A DNA stretch of 34,294 bases from contig CALGDB010000209.1 of the NCBI GenBank assembly GCA_937884175.1, positions 1-34,294 on the forward strand, read 5' to 3'. A program made the translations under genes and the position numbers. The notes under the pieces were generated by a model. That model did not search any database. It saw only the letters and a program-made list of their open reading frames with translations, and was not told the DNA's origin. The stretch is from an uncultured Flavobacteriales bacterium (GTDB lineage Bacteria; Bacteroidota; Bacteroidia; Flavobacteriales_D; Sanyastnellaceae). Positions 1 through 8,559 of this stretch are shown here, one piece after another (the first letter of the stretch is position 1; every line of letters begins with the position of its first letter).

Positions 1-318
1 CAAGGGTCCATGGAAACGTGGTACAACGTTGAGGTGGAAGCCACATTGGAACTGACCGAAGGTATTTCATGTGCGCCGAATTGTTTGGGTTGTACGTACC
101 AAGGGGCGTGCAACTATGACCCCGATGCCTCTACCGATGATGGTTCGTGTGATCTATCCTGCCTCATCGCCGACTTGGTGTGCGGTACAGGCTTGATTTG
201 GAATCTAGAGACAGCCCAATGCGAAAGTCCCTGCCCAGCCGATCTCACCGGCGATAATCAGGTGGACGTGGCCGATTTGTTGGTGATGCTTGGTGCGTTT
301 GCTTCGTTCTGCCCCTAA
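1..318 (+). CDS. C-terminal fragment of a secreted ASPIC/UnbV-type protein with Cys-rich and dockerin-like tail (5' end outside window)
   Basis: Frame is open to the left edge (CAA GGG TCC ATG...). 'METWYNVEVEATLELTEG' aligns with the end of the UnbV domain in the next two ORFs. Tail is CxGCTYxxACNYxxxAxxDDGSC...CGxGxxW...CPADLTGDNQVDVADLLVMLGAFASFCP. Confidence 0.75.
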   Translation, partial: QGSMETWYNVEVEATLELTEGISCAPNCLGCTYQGACNYDPDASTDDGSCDLSCLIADLVCGTGLIWNLETAQCESPCPADLTGDNQVDVADLLVMLGAFASFCP

Positions 319-408
319 AGATGTAGCTCGAGACTTTCAGTTGGAAATATTGGCATTACGGGTTATTTTTAATATACCTGTGAGTAATGCAACCAAACTG
401 GTTTCCAT

Positions 409-2217
409 ATGCTGCATGCTCAAAAAATAGCGACGCTCTTCAATTTGTTTCAGCACTCCCAAGGGAGGATGCTGGCGGCTATGTCGCTATTGGGGATGCT
501 CACAGCGTTGAACAGTGCAGCCCAAGCCCCTTTTGTGGACGTGAGCAATGAGCTGGACATTTGGACGGACCACACGGGTGGTTACCTAGGAGCTGGCCTG
601 AGCATGGCGGACTTCAACGGCGATGGACTGGACGATTTGAGCATTGCCCACCATTTGGGCGAACTGCAATTTTACTTAGGCGATGGAGTAGGGTTCACTC
701 CACACGATATGGAGCTGCCCTACTACCCACACGAAGCTAAGTGCATACTTTGGGCGGACATCGACAACGATGGAGACCAAGACTTATTCATCACGTACCG
801 ATTAGCGGCTAATAAGCTCTACATCAATCAAGGGGACCTCGTTATGACGGATGTGAGCGCCGAATGCGGCATTGACCAAACTATTCGACGTAGCTATGGT
901 GCGTGCTTCGGTGATTACGACAATGATGGACTGCTCGATCTTTTTATTGCTAACTACGTCAGCGGCCAAGATCCGCCGTTCAACGAATTTTATCGTAATC
1001 TGGGTAGCGGGAATTTTGAAGAGGTCACTTTTGATTTTCCGATGGGGGAACCTCTGCTTCAGAATTTTCAGGGCCAATGGGTGGACTTCGATGAGGACGG
1101 TTTGTTGGATTTGAATCTCATTAGGGATCGATTGTGTTTCGAGAACAAGTATTACAAGCAGACGGAGGACGGTAACTTCTTCAACGATGCGCCCAATATG
1201 GGATTGGATTATTCCATCAATGCCATGTGCACGGCGACCACGGATTTTGACCGAGATAACGACCAAGACTTGTACATTTCCGCAGGGATGTTTGAAGGCA
1301 ACCACTTCGTCGTGAATGATGGGACAGGGGTGTTCGAATTGCACGAACCTGTCGAAGGGGATAGCTTAACTGTCAATCTTACTAGCTGGGCGGGTACGTG
1401 GTTTGACATGGATAACGATGGCTGGGAGGACCTGCACGTATGCACCGGATTTTCGACCTACACGATATGGCCAGGAGTTTTCGAGAGTTACCCTTCTATA
1501 CCCGACAAATTCTTCAACAACGAGGGAGGTATTTTTTACGAAGAAAACTCTGGGTTCTTTGATGCAGCAGCCTTATCGTTTGCGGCGGTAACAGGTGATT
1601 ATAACCTAGACGGATTCCCAGATTTGGTTAATAACCACGTGGGAGTATACGCCCAAGTGTTAAAAGCCATCCCTAACGATAACCGGTGGGTCAAAATCAG
1701 GCTTGAAGGCACAGTTAGCAACCGGGACGGCATCGGAGCGAAGATCCGCGTGTACCGAAATGGTCTGCTAGGGTACCACATGACCACATGCGGAGAGAAT
1801 TATTTAGGTCAAAACAGCCGTTGGGAGCACTTTGGATTAGGTCTTGCGACCGGCATTGACAGCATCACAGTGCATTGGCCCTCCGGTATTCTCGATAAGT
1901 TCTACAATCTGCAACCTAACCAAAGTCTTGTCTTTGTGGAAGGGGAGTCCGGGCTGAATCCGTGTGCATTGGGCGCTTGCTCTGGATGCACGTACCCAGA
2001 GGCTTGCAATTTCGACAGCAGCGCCAACGAAGAGGATGGTTCATGTGACTTTTCATGCCTGATTCAGCAATGGGTCTGCGGAGATGGGTTGATATGGGAT
2101 GCGGCGATAGCTCGATGTGTGCCGTCGTGTTCGGCTGATCTGAATGGTGATGAAATGGTCGGCGTGGAAGATTTGTTGCTTTTACTGCAAGCCTTTGGAG
2201 TTCCCTGCCCCGACTGA
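409..2217 (+). CDS. Secreted FG-GAP/VCBS repeat protein with ASPIC/UnbV domain and Cys-rich + dockerin-like C-terminal cassette
   Basis: N-terminal signal peptide ending ...SAAQA. Repeated D-x-[ND]-x-D-G-x-x-D motifs (DFNGDGLDD, DIDNDGDQD, DYDNDGLLD). UnbV-like 'NRWVKIRLEGTVSNRDGIGAKIRVYRNG...GENYLGQNSRWEHFGLG'. Confidence 0.85.
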   Translation: MLHAQKIATLFNLFQHSQGRMLAAMSLLGMLTALNSAAQAPFVDVSNELDIWTDHTGGYLGAGLSMADFNGDGLDDLSIAHHLGELQFYLGDGVGFTPHDMELPYYPHEAKCILWADIDNDGDQDLFITYRLAANKLYINQGDLVMTDVSAECGIDQTIRRSYGACFGDYDNDGLLDLFIANYVSGQDPPFNEFYRNLGSGNFEEVTFDFPMGEPLLQNFQGQWVDFDEDGLLDLNLIRDRLCFENKYYKQTEDGNFFNDAPNMGLDYSINAMCTATTDFDRDNDQDLYISAGMFEGNHFVVNDGTGVFELHEPVEGDSLTVNLTSWAGTWFDMDNDGWEDLHVCTGFSTYTIWPGVFESYPSIPDKFFNNEGGIFYEENSGFFDAAALSFAAVTGDYNLDGFPDLVNNHVGVYAQVLKAIPNDNRWVKIRLEGTVSNRDGIGAKIRVYRNGLLGYHMTTCGENYLGQNSRWEHFGLGLATGIDSITVHWPSGILDKFYNLQPNQSLVFVEGESGLNPCALGACSGCTYPEACNFDSSANEEDGSCDFSCLIQQWVCGDGLIWDAAIARCVPSCSADLNGDEMVGVEDLLLLLQAFGVPCPD

Positions 2218-2310
2218 AGACGTTCGCAAAGAGCCATATTGGAATTGATGTGCTTCCGCGTTATATTTAATTAATCACTGTCTTGAAACCGCTCCTCTGA
2301 AGGTTTCCAC

Positions 2311-4206
2311 ATGAATCGTACCTTTCAATTTGCTTCAAATGGCAACTGGTGGACGTTGCTCTATCGGATGAAGGGTCGCGCCCGATTGTCGGGAGTAATT
2401 AGGAAGACTGTTTCTTTCATAGGGGCGACCATTCTGGCTTTCGGAGGCTATGCACAATTTACCGATGTAAGTAATCAGTTGTCCCTTGCGACCCATCACT
2501 ATGGCGGGTTCTTAGGTGCGGGTGTCAGTTTTGCCGATTTCAATGGCGATTACATCGATGACTTGACCTTTGCACATCACGAAGGCAATCTGAAATTCTA
2601 TGCCGGTACAGGTGATGAATCGGGTTTTGTTGAGGTAGATTTTGGGTTAAGCGACTACGAGGAGGAGGCTAAAATGGTGCTTTGGGGTGACGTCGATAAT
2701 GATGGCGATCAGGATTTGTTTGTATCGTACCGGCACGCCGCGAACAAGCTTTACCTAAACAATGGGGATGGATTCCTGCAGGACGTCAGCACGACATCAG
2801 GACTATCTCAGTCAGAATTCAAGAGTTTTGGGGCGTGTTTTGGAGATTACAATAACGACGGCTACCTTGACTTATTCGTCAGCAATTACGCAGGCCCTGG
2901 TGATACAAACCAACAAAATGAACTCTACGCGAACAATGGCGATGGAACGTTTACTGAAGTGGCTGCTGCTGCCGGGCTAATCGAAAGTGGAGTGCAGTCC
3001 TTCCAAGGCCAATGGACAGATTTCGACGGCAATAATTTGCTCGACTTACATGTCATTCGAGATCGTCCGCAATACGCGAATTATTGGTACGAGCAGCAGC
3101 CTGACGGGGCGATATTTTTGTTCGTCGAAAAGGCGGAGCAAATTGGACTTGATATTGGGATTAATTGCATGTCTTCTTCGGTCGGTGACTTTGATAACGA
3201 CTTAGACCCCGACGTTTATTTGACAGCGTTTCCCGGCGATTTGAATTGGCTAATGATCAATGATGGGTTTGGGTTTTTCGGCACAGAAGATTTAAATGGT
3301 AATGAGCCAATGAACGATTTGCAAGTGGATGCGACCTGCTGGGCAGCGAATTGGCTCGATGTCGATAACGACGGATGGGAAGACCTCCACGTAGCCAGCA
3401 GCTATAGTGTTTTCACGAATTATCCGGCTATCCTTGAGATGTTTCCAGATGTACCAGATGCTTTTTTTTACAATACGGGTGGCATTTTTGCCGCTTCGGA
3501 AGAGGCCTTGTTTCAAACCGAAAGCACCCTATCTTTTTCCACGGCAACGGGTGATTACGACCGCGATGGCTTCCCAGACCTCGTCTCGCACTGCGTGGGC
3601 CATTTTGCCCAAGTTTTGCGGGGGACACCGAATAATAATCATTGGATCAAAGTCCACTTAGAAGGCACAGTAAGCAACCGAGACGGCACAGGAGCCAAAA
3701 TTATCATGCATCCGACCACGGGGCCTTCCCAATTGCGAACAACATATGCCGGAGAGAATTACCTCGGCCAAAACAGCCGATGGGAAAGTTTCGGACTGGG
3801 CGAAACGGCCTCCATCCTTTCCGTAGAGGTGCAATGGCCAAGCGGCATTGTGACATCCCACAGCAACTTAGCGGTGGACGCCCACTGGGCGCTGAAAGAG
3901 GACGGAACAGCCGTGCATCTTTGGGAACAAACAGTAGACCCATGTGAAACCGGAGACCTCTGTCCCGGATGTACGTATGAAGAAGCATGCAATTATTCTT
4001 CAGCAGCGACCTTGGACGACGGTTCATGTACGTTCGGCTGCTACGCCAGTCCGGCGACGTGCGGACCGGGAACGGTTTGGGACGATGCTCTCGAAATGTG
4101 TGTTGCAGATTCCTCTTGCCCTTCTGATTTCGACAACAGCGGTACGGTGACCATTGCCGACCTGCTTATCTTCCTTGTTAACTTCAATCAAATGTGCCCG
4201 GAGTAG
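2311..4206 (+). CDS. Secreted FG-GAP/VCBS repeat protein with ASPIC/UnbV domain, paralog of the 409..2217 ORF (true start may be ATG at 2368)
   Basis: Co-linear with the preceding ORF over its whole length (GGFLGAGVSFADFNGDYIDDL; LEGTVSNRDGTGAKI; AGENYLGQNSRWESFGLG; same C-terminal Cys/dockerin-like cassette). Confidence 0.85.
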   Translation: MNRTFQFASNGNWWTLLYRMKGRARLSGVIRKTVSFIGATILAFGGYAQFTDVSNQLSLATHHYGGFLGAGVSFADFNGDYIDDLTFAHHEGNLKFYAGTGDESGFVEVDFGLSDYEEEAKMVLWGDVDNDGDQDLFVSYRHAANKLYLNNGDGFLQDVSTTSGLSQSEFKSFGACFGDYNNDGYLDLFVSNYAGPGDTNQQNELYANNGDGTFTEVAAAAGLIESGVQSFQGQWTDFDGNNLLDLHVIRDRPQYANYWYEQQPDGAIFLFVEKAEQIGLDIGINCMSSSVGDFDNDLDPDVYLTAFPGDLNWLMINDGFGFFGTEDLNGNEPMNDLQVDATCWAANWLDVDNDGWEDLHVASSYSVFTNYPAILEMFPDVPDAFFYNTGGIFAASEEALFQTESTLSFSTATGDYDRDGFPDLVSHCVGHFAQVLRGTPNNNHWIKVHLEGTVSNRDGTGAKIIMHPTTGPSQLRTTYAGENYLGQNSRWESFGLGETASILSVEVQWPSGIVTSHSNLAVDAHWALKEDGTAVHLWEQTVDPCETGDLCPGCTYEEACNYSSAATLDDGSCTFGCYASPATCGPGTVWDDALEMCVADSSCPSDFDNSGTVTIADLLIFLVNFNQMCPE

Positions 4207-5626
4207 GCAGGTGCTGGTCGAGCATGTAGACTGCAGTAGCGAAGGTGGCGGCTCCGAGTTCTAGCTCGCGCTTGTGCACGTTCTCAAAGATATCTTGCGA
4301 GCTGTGGTGAAAATCAAAATACCGCTGTCCGTCCGGACTCAATCCCATCATCGCCGGCCGGGGTTCCAATGCCTTCAATGGTCCAATGTCCACACCGGCA
4401 CCCCCGCGTCGAAACCGATGAACATTGTAAGGGTCAAACAACGAGTTCCATGACTTGATCAATGCTGTGGCTTCGTCGCTGGCATCAATACGGAATCCTC
4501 TGGGGACAAATCCCCCGGCATCTGATTCGAGCGCTGCGACGTACCGTTTGCTCGAAGTGGCGTGGTCTTCTTTGGCTTGCGCAGCGTAGGTCTTACCGCC
4601 GCGGTTGCCGTTTTCTTCATTGATGAACAAAACGAATCGAATGGTTCGTCGTGGGGTGTATTCGAGCGCCTTTAAGATGCGTAAGACTTCGAGTGTGTGC
4701 ACAATGCCTGCGCCGTCGTCGTGGGCGCCTTCCCCGATGTCCCAGGAGTCGAGGTGACCACCTAGCGTGATGATTTCATCGGGCAACTCGCTTCCGCGCC
4801 ATTCGCCGATGACATTACCTTGTTCCACGTCGGGTAATGCTCGGCAGTTCATTTCCAGCACCACTTCCAAGTCCGGGTTCGCTTTGAGCTGATTCGCAAG
4901 CCAGCTGGCGTCTAACGTTGAAATGGCGGCACTTGGGACGCTGTCGGTGCCTTCTTCGTAGTACATGGCACCGGTGTGCGGCAACGTATCCAATGCGTGG
5001 GTCATGGAGCGGACCAGTGCGCCAACGGCACCGGCCTTCGCCGCAGCGATGGCGCCACGGCCGCGCTGATCCACGGCGCCCCCATAGGCGGCTCCGGTGT
5101 TGATGAGCACGGGATCCATGGGGCGATTGAACAGCACAATCCGCCCTTCCACTTCGTCTGGTGGCAATTGGCTTAGCTGTTCCAACGATTTGACGTGAAC
5201 AAGGCGGGCGCGCAGGGGTTGGTCGTTCGGGGTGCTAACTGATCCGCCGAGCGCTGTGACGCGCAGCGGATGCTCCTCCCCATTAATGATGGCCGTGGCT
5301 TGCGCCACAGTTCCCCTTGTCCAACTTGGGACCATTACGGGCATGACCCAGACGGAATCGGCATTGTACCGTTTGAGCACGCCTTGGCCCCAATGCATCG
5401 CATCAAAGGCACTTTGTGAACCGCTCAGGCGATGGCCAATGTCTTGGGTCAACTGACGCAAGTTCTCATGCGTCTCTCCGCGGGCAAGGGCTTCATCATA
5501 GATCGCTCGGATGAAGGTGCTGTCGCCGGTGTGCTGGAGGTGCTGCAGGGAGTGTTCCTGAGCTTGTCCATGGGAAAGATGGGTGAGGCCGCCAAGGACA
5601 GCCAAGAAGATGAGTATGCTACGCAT
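4184..5626 (-). CDS. Secreted M28-family zinc aminopeptidase/carboxypeptidase Q-like, with PA-like insert
   Basis: Signal peptide MRSILIFLAVLGGLTHLSHGQAQ; 'GHLDSWDIGEGAHDDGAGIVHTLEVLRIL', 'NEENGNRGGKTYA', 'SDAGGFVPRGF', 'HHSSQDIFENV' metal/catalytic motifs. Confidence 0.88.
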   Translation of the reverse strand: MRSILIFLAVLGGLTHLSHGQAQEHSLQHLQHTGDSTFIRAIYDEALARGETHENLRQLTQDIGHRLSGSQSAFDAMHWGQGVLKRYNADSVWVMPVMVPSWTRGTVAQATAIINGEEHPLRVTALGGSVSTPNDQPLRARLVHVKSLEQLSQLPPDEVEGRIVLFNRPMDPVLINTGAAYGGAVDQRGRGAIAAAKAGAVGALVRSMTHALDTLPHTGAMYYEEGTDSVPSAAISTLDASWLANQLKANPDLEVVLEMNCRALPDVEQGNVIGEWRGSELPDEIITLGGHLDSWDIGEGAHDDGAGIVHTLEVLRILKALEYTPRRTIRFVLFINEENGNRGGKTYAAQAKEDHATSSKRYVAALESDAGGFVPRGFRIDASDEATALIKSWNSLFDPYNVHRFRRGGAGVDIGPLKALEPRPAMMGLSPDGQRYFDFHHSSQDIFENVHKRELELGAATFATAVYMLDQHLPTPGTFD

Positions 5627-5670
5627 GCCCGAAAATACGTCAAAGGACAGGCCTTACTCAAGCGGTACTG

Positions 5671-5678
5671 TACCTTTG
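5671..5678 (+). promoter_or_regulatory. Putative Bacteroidota -7 promoter element (TAnnTTTG) for the nitroreductase
   Basis: TACCTTTG located 18 nt before the ATG at 5697; no clear -33 TTG. Confidence 0.35.
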
Positions 5679-5696
5679 CTTCACATTCATTTCACC

Positions 5697-6281
5697 ATGC
5701 GCCACAACCTTTCCGAAACTACCGAATTGCTGCGGGATCGCCGCAGCATCAGTCCCGAGCGCTACTCGTCACGCAAGGTGCATAAGGAAATTGTTGAGCA
5801 GGTCCTGACCAATGCTACGTGGGCACCGACTCACGGCTTGACCCAGCCGTGGCGTTTCAAGGCATACGTAGGGGAGGGGATGAAACGCATCGGACCCAAA
5901 CTTGCTGAATGGTATGCTCAGAACGCGGGGGAACAAGCATCGCCAAGCAAGGTGGCTAAGCTGGAGGCACGAGGCGAAAGAGTGACTGCGCTGGTGGTGT
6001 TGGGCTTGGAACCAGACCCCAACGGACGAATCTCCATCGAAGATGAGCGCATGGCCGTGGCCTGTGCTGCGCAGAATATGTACTTGACTTGCACTGCTCA
6101 CGGCATCGGTGGGTTTTGGTCCACACCGAAGTTTTTGCAGCTTCCAGAGGTCAAGGCGTTTGTCGGTTTACCAGATAATGGCGAGGTTCTGGGGATATTC
6201 TACATGGGTTACCCAGAGCATGGCGCATGGCCAAAGAGCCACCGGAAGCCATTGGAGTATGTGACCAATTGGAACGAGTGA
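5697..6281 (+). CDS. Nitroreductase family protein
   Basis: 'LLRDRRSISPERYSSRKVHKEIVEQVLTNATWAPTHGLTQPWRFKAYVGEG' and 'AAQNMYLTCTAHGIGGFWSTP' are nitroreductase motifs. ATG at 5697 preferred over the ORF-track start at 5583. Confidence 0.88.
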   Translation: MRHNLSETTELLRDRRSISPERYSSRKVHKEIVEQVLTNATWAPTHGLTQPWRFKAYVGEGMKRIGPKLAEWYAQNAGEQASPSKVAKLEARGERVTALVVLGLEPDPNGRISIEDERMAVACAAQNMYLTCTAHGIGGFWSTPKFLQLPEVKAFVGLPDNGEVLGIFYMGYPEHGAWPKSHRKPLEYVTNWNE

Positions 6282-6293
6282 CATTGACTCCTG

Positions 6294-7319
6294 CTACTGA
6301 GGCAGGATGATCCGGAACTCTAGGGCAAATCCAGCTTGGGGCATGAAGAGCCGAACGTTGGCTTTTTCGAGGTCGCGCTCCCATTGCGCTTCACCCCATC
6401 GGTTGGTTGACCATTCCCGCCACCAGATGAACCCGACGTAAAGCCCGAACTTTTCGGTATCCGCCGGTCGGTAGAGCGTACCGATCTCAGCGCGTAAGGG
6501 CGTTCCCCACCGCCGTTGCCTGTTTTCTTCAACCTGGTATTCGTGGTAGACGGTCCCAATTTGCTGGTACCCCGTGGTGAATACGTCGCTTAACAAAAAG
6601 TCCACGCACACCCCACCTCCGGCGAGCAATTCCCACCGCTGGTTCAACGGTACCTTGGTTTGTGCCAGCAGCGGCAAGCGGTAACGCCCTGCCCGCAAGG
6701 ACAGCGTGTCCGAAGTCTCTTCGCCGCTGACCTCCGAGGCGAACGCTAGGCCCCAATTGGATCGCATACGCAAGGTTTCGAGCCCGGTTTCAATGCTCCA
6801 GCTGCTGCCTTTGAAATTCCGGTGCAGAACCAACCCGAATCCGCTCCCCACTTTTGGCTGCCACTGCAGGGCGAGCCCCTCGTCAAATGCTTCTATGGAC
6901 TCGTAGCCGACGGCTTCCAAGGGCAAGACTGCAACAGTACGCACTCCGAGTTCCCATTCGGGCGTTCGTTCCTGCGCCGATCCCGTCCCGCTCAGCGCCC
7001 CGACCAACGCGATCAAAAGTACAGCTCCGGTGATCAGGAGCAGTGTATAGCGTAAGCCGGCTACAGGTATGAATTTGGTGCGATGGTGAGCGTGCACGAG
7101 GTGGTTGCAACGCAGAGCTTCACGGAAATGGGATCGGGGCACACCAAAAAGCCATTGTTCCCCTTCTTCATGCCGTTCGAATGGAATCTCGGCAGTGCGC
7201 AGCATCTTCTCGTATTCTTCAGCGTGCACTGTTTCCCGAAAGGAAAACACGTAGTACCGGTTGTCCCCGGGGTGGATGAAGTAGTTGGTCCAACGCATGC
7301 CGCATACGAAGGTATGCAT
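6294..7319 (-). CDS. Hypothetical protein: N-terminal small cytosolic domain + TM segment/signal-like helix + predicted outer-membrane beta-barrel
   Basis: 341-aa ORF. N-terminus 'MRWTNYFIHPGDNRYYVFSFRETVHAEEYEKML...FIPVAGLRYTLLLITGAVLLIALVGALSGTGSAQ', followed by alternating amphipathic barrel-like segments ending in 'AGFALEFRIILPQ'. Confidence 0.7.
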   Translation of the reverse strand: MHTFVCGMRWTNYFIHPGDNRYYVFSFRETVHAEEYEKMLRTAEIPFERHEEGEQWLFGVPRSHFREALRCNHLVHAHHRTKFIPVAGLRYTLLLITGAVLLIALVGALSGTGSAQERTPEWELGVRTVAVLPLEAVGYESIEAFDEGLALQWQPKVGSGFGLVLHRNFKGSSWSIETGLETLRMRSNWGLAFASEVSGEETSDTLSLRAGRYRLPLLAQTKVPLNQRWELLAGGGVCVDFLLSDVFTTGYQQIGTVYHEYQVEENRQRRWGTPLRAEIGTLYRPADTEKFGLYVGFIWWREWSTNRWGEAQWERDLEKANVRLFMPQAGFALEFRIILPQ

Positions 7320-7341
7320 TCCTTTCGGCCTAGTGGAAACG

Positions 7342-7369
7342 AAAAAGGCCCGGGACGAGCCCAGGCCTT
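7342..7369 (-). terminator. Rho-independent-like terminator downstream of the YceI gene (end of the dcw-side transcription unit)
   Basis: On the minus strand: AAGGCC-T-GGG-CTCGT-CCC-G-GGCCTT hairpin followed by TTTTTC. Confidence 0.7.
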
Positions 7370-7391
7370 GGTTTCAAATTCTCACTTGACG

Positions 7392-8066
7392 TTACATGGT
7401 TGCTACAATGTGTACGTCGAGTTCGATGTCATCGTTGATGAGTTTATCGCCCAAGTCTGGGAATAAGTCAGGAAATGCTCCTGAACGGAATTTGACGTCA
7501 TGCTTGGAGCGGTCAAAGGTTAGGGAAGCATCCACGGTGATAGTACCATCTTCCTCGCTAAGTGCAACTGGGAAGTGAATCGGCTGGGAGATACGGCGAA
7601 TGATAATCTTACCAAAAACATGGGGCACACCGTCTTTTTCCTTAACGCCTTCGATGAACATTTGGGAATCAGGAAATTTTTCGACACCGAAGAAATCCTC
7701 CGATTTGAGGTGACCGAGTAACCTTTTTTTCGCGCGGTCGCTCATATCTTCATCCGTGACCACTATGGTATTCATATCCATTGAGACAAAAGCCTTGGCA
7801 ATGGTTTCGTCAATGACTTCGAGGTTACCCTTGTAAATCCCGACTGTGCCAACATGCGATTCTCCGGTGATTTCCGTGCCTTTCCAGTTGACCGTGCTTG
7901 CAGCGGAATCAATGGTGTATTGACCACCGGTCAAGCGCACGGGGTTATTTTCTTGTGGCTTTTCTTTTTTGGACGCCTCGGTTGAGGTGTTGTCTTCCGT
8001 GGGGGTTCCGCACGAGACGAGCGCCATGGCTATAGCACATGCAGCCCAGGTGAATGTATTCTTCAT
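7392..8066 (-). CDS. YceI-family lipoprotein
   Basis: Lipobox signal MKNTFTWAACAIAMALVSC; YceI-like 'YTIDSAASTVNWKGTEITGESHVGTVGIYKGNLEV', 'HLKSEDFFGVEKFPDSQM'. Start ATG at 8066 preferred over 8105. Confidence 0.85.
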   Translation of the reverse strand: MKNTFTWAACAIAMALVSCGTPTEDNTSTEASKKEKPQENNPVRLTGGQYTIDSAASTVNWKGTEITGESHVGTVGIYKGNLEVIDETIAKAFVSMDMNTIVVTDEDMSDRAKKRLLGHLKSEDFFGVEKFPDSQMFIEGVKEKDGVPHVFGKIIIRRISQPIHFPVALSEEDGTITVDASLTFDRSKHDVKFRSGAFPDLFPDLGDKLINDDIELDVHIVATM

Positions 8067-8101
8067 ATGTGTTGATTTCAACGATTTAACAAGCGGTGCA
8101 C

Positions 8102-8557
8102 TCAACTGTTCAAGGCGGAGCGCACAATTCCGGCGATAACCTTGCCGTCGGCCTTGCCTGCCATGCGGCTGGAGGCGATGCCCATAACCTTCCCCATGTC
8201 GGCCATGCTCCCTGCACCGGTTTCGGCGATTATGGCTTCGACCTCCGATTGAATTTCTACTTCTGTCAAGGGTTGGGGCAAGAATTCAGCAATGACCGCG
8301 GCCTGGGCTCGTTCCTCTGCTTCGAGGTCGGCGCGTCCTTGCTCGGCATAGAGATCGGCGGTTTCGCTGCGTTGTTTAGAGAGCTTGGTTAGAATCGCTA
8401 GCACGGTCGCATTCGGGATGTCGTCACCATCTGCTCCTGTTTTGGATGCCTCTAGCATGAGTTTGCTTTTCACATCGCGCAAAGCGGCCAACCGCTCGCG
8501 GTCTTTATTGCGCATGGCGTCTTTAATGCCATCCGAAATGGTGCTGTACATGCTCAT
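8102..8557 (-). CDS. yqeY: GatB/YqeY domain protein
   Basis: 'DAMRNKDRERLAALRDVKSKL', 'ILTKLSKQRSETADLY', 'IAEFLPQPLTEVEI', 'MGKVMG', 'GKADGKVIAGIVR' are typical YqeY motifs. Confidence 0.9.
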   Translation of the reverse strand: MSMYSTISDGIKDAMRNKDRERLAALRDVKSKLMLEASKTGADGDDIPNATVLAILTKLSKQRSETADLYAEQGRADLEAEERAQAAVIAEFLPQPLTEVEIQSEVEAIIAETGAGSMADMGKVMGIASSRMAGKADGKVIAGIVRSALNS

Positions 8558-8559
8558 GT

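Noticed and set aside
802-1344. 180-aa minus-strand ORF inside the first complete UnbV gene
   Set aside because: Antisense shadow of the D/G-rich VCBS repeats (I/V/H-rich translation); no signal for independent coding.
6289-6307. TCCTGC-N7-GCAGGA hairpin between the convergent nitroreductase and OMP-like genes
   Set aside because: Short 6-bp stem with no T-tract on either strand and overlapping the stop codon of the minus gene; too weak to call a terminator.
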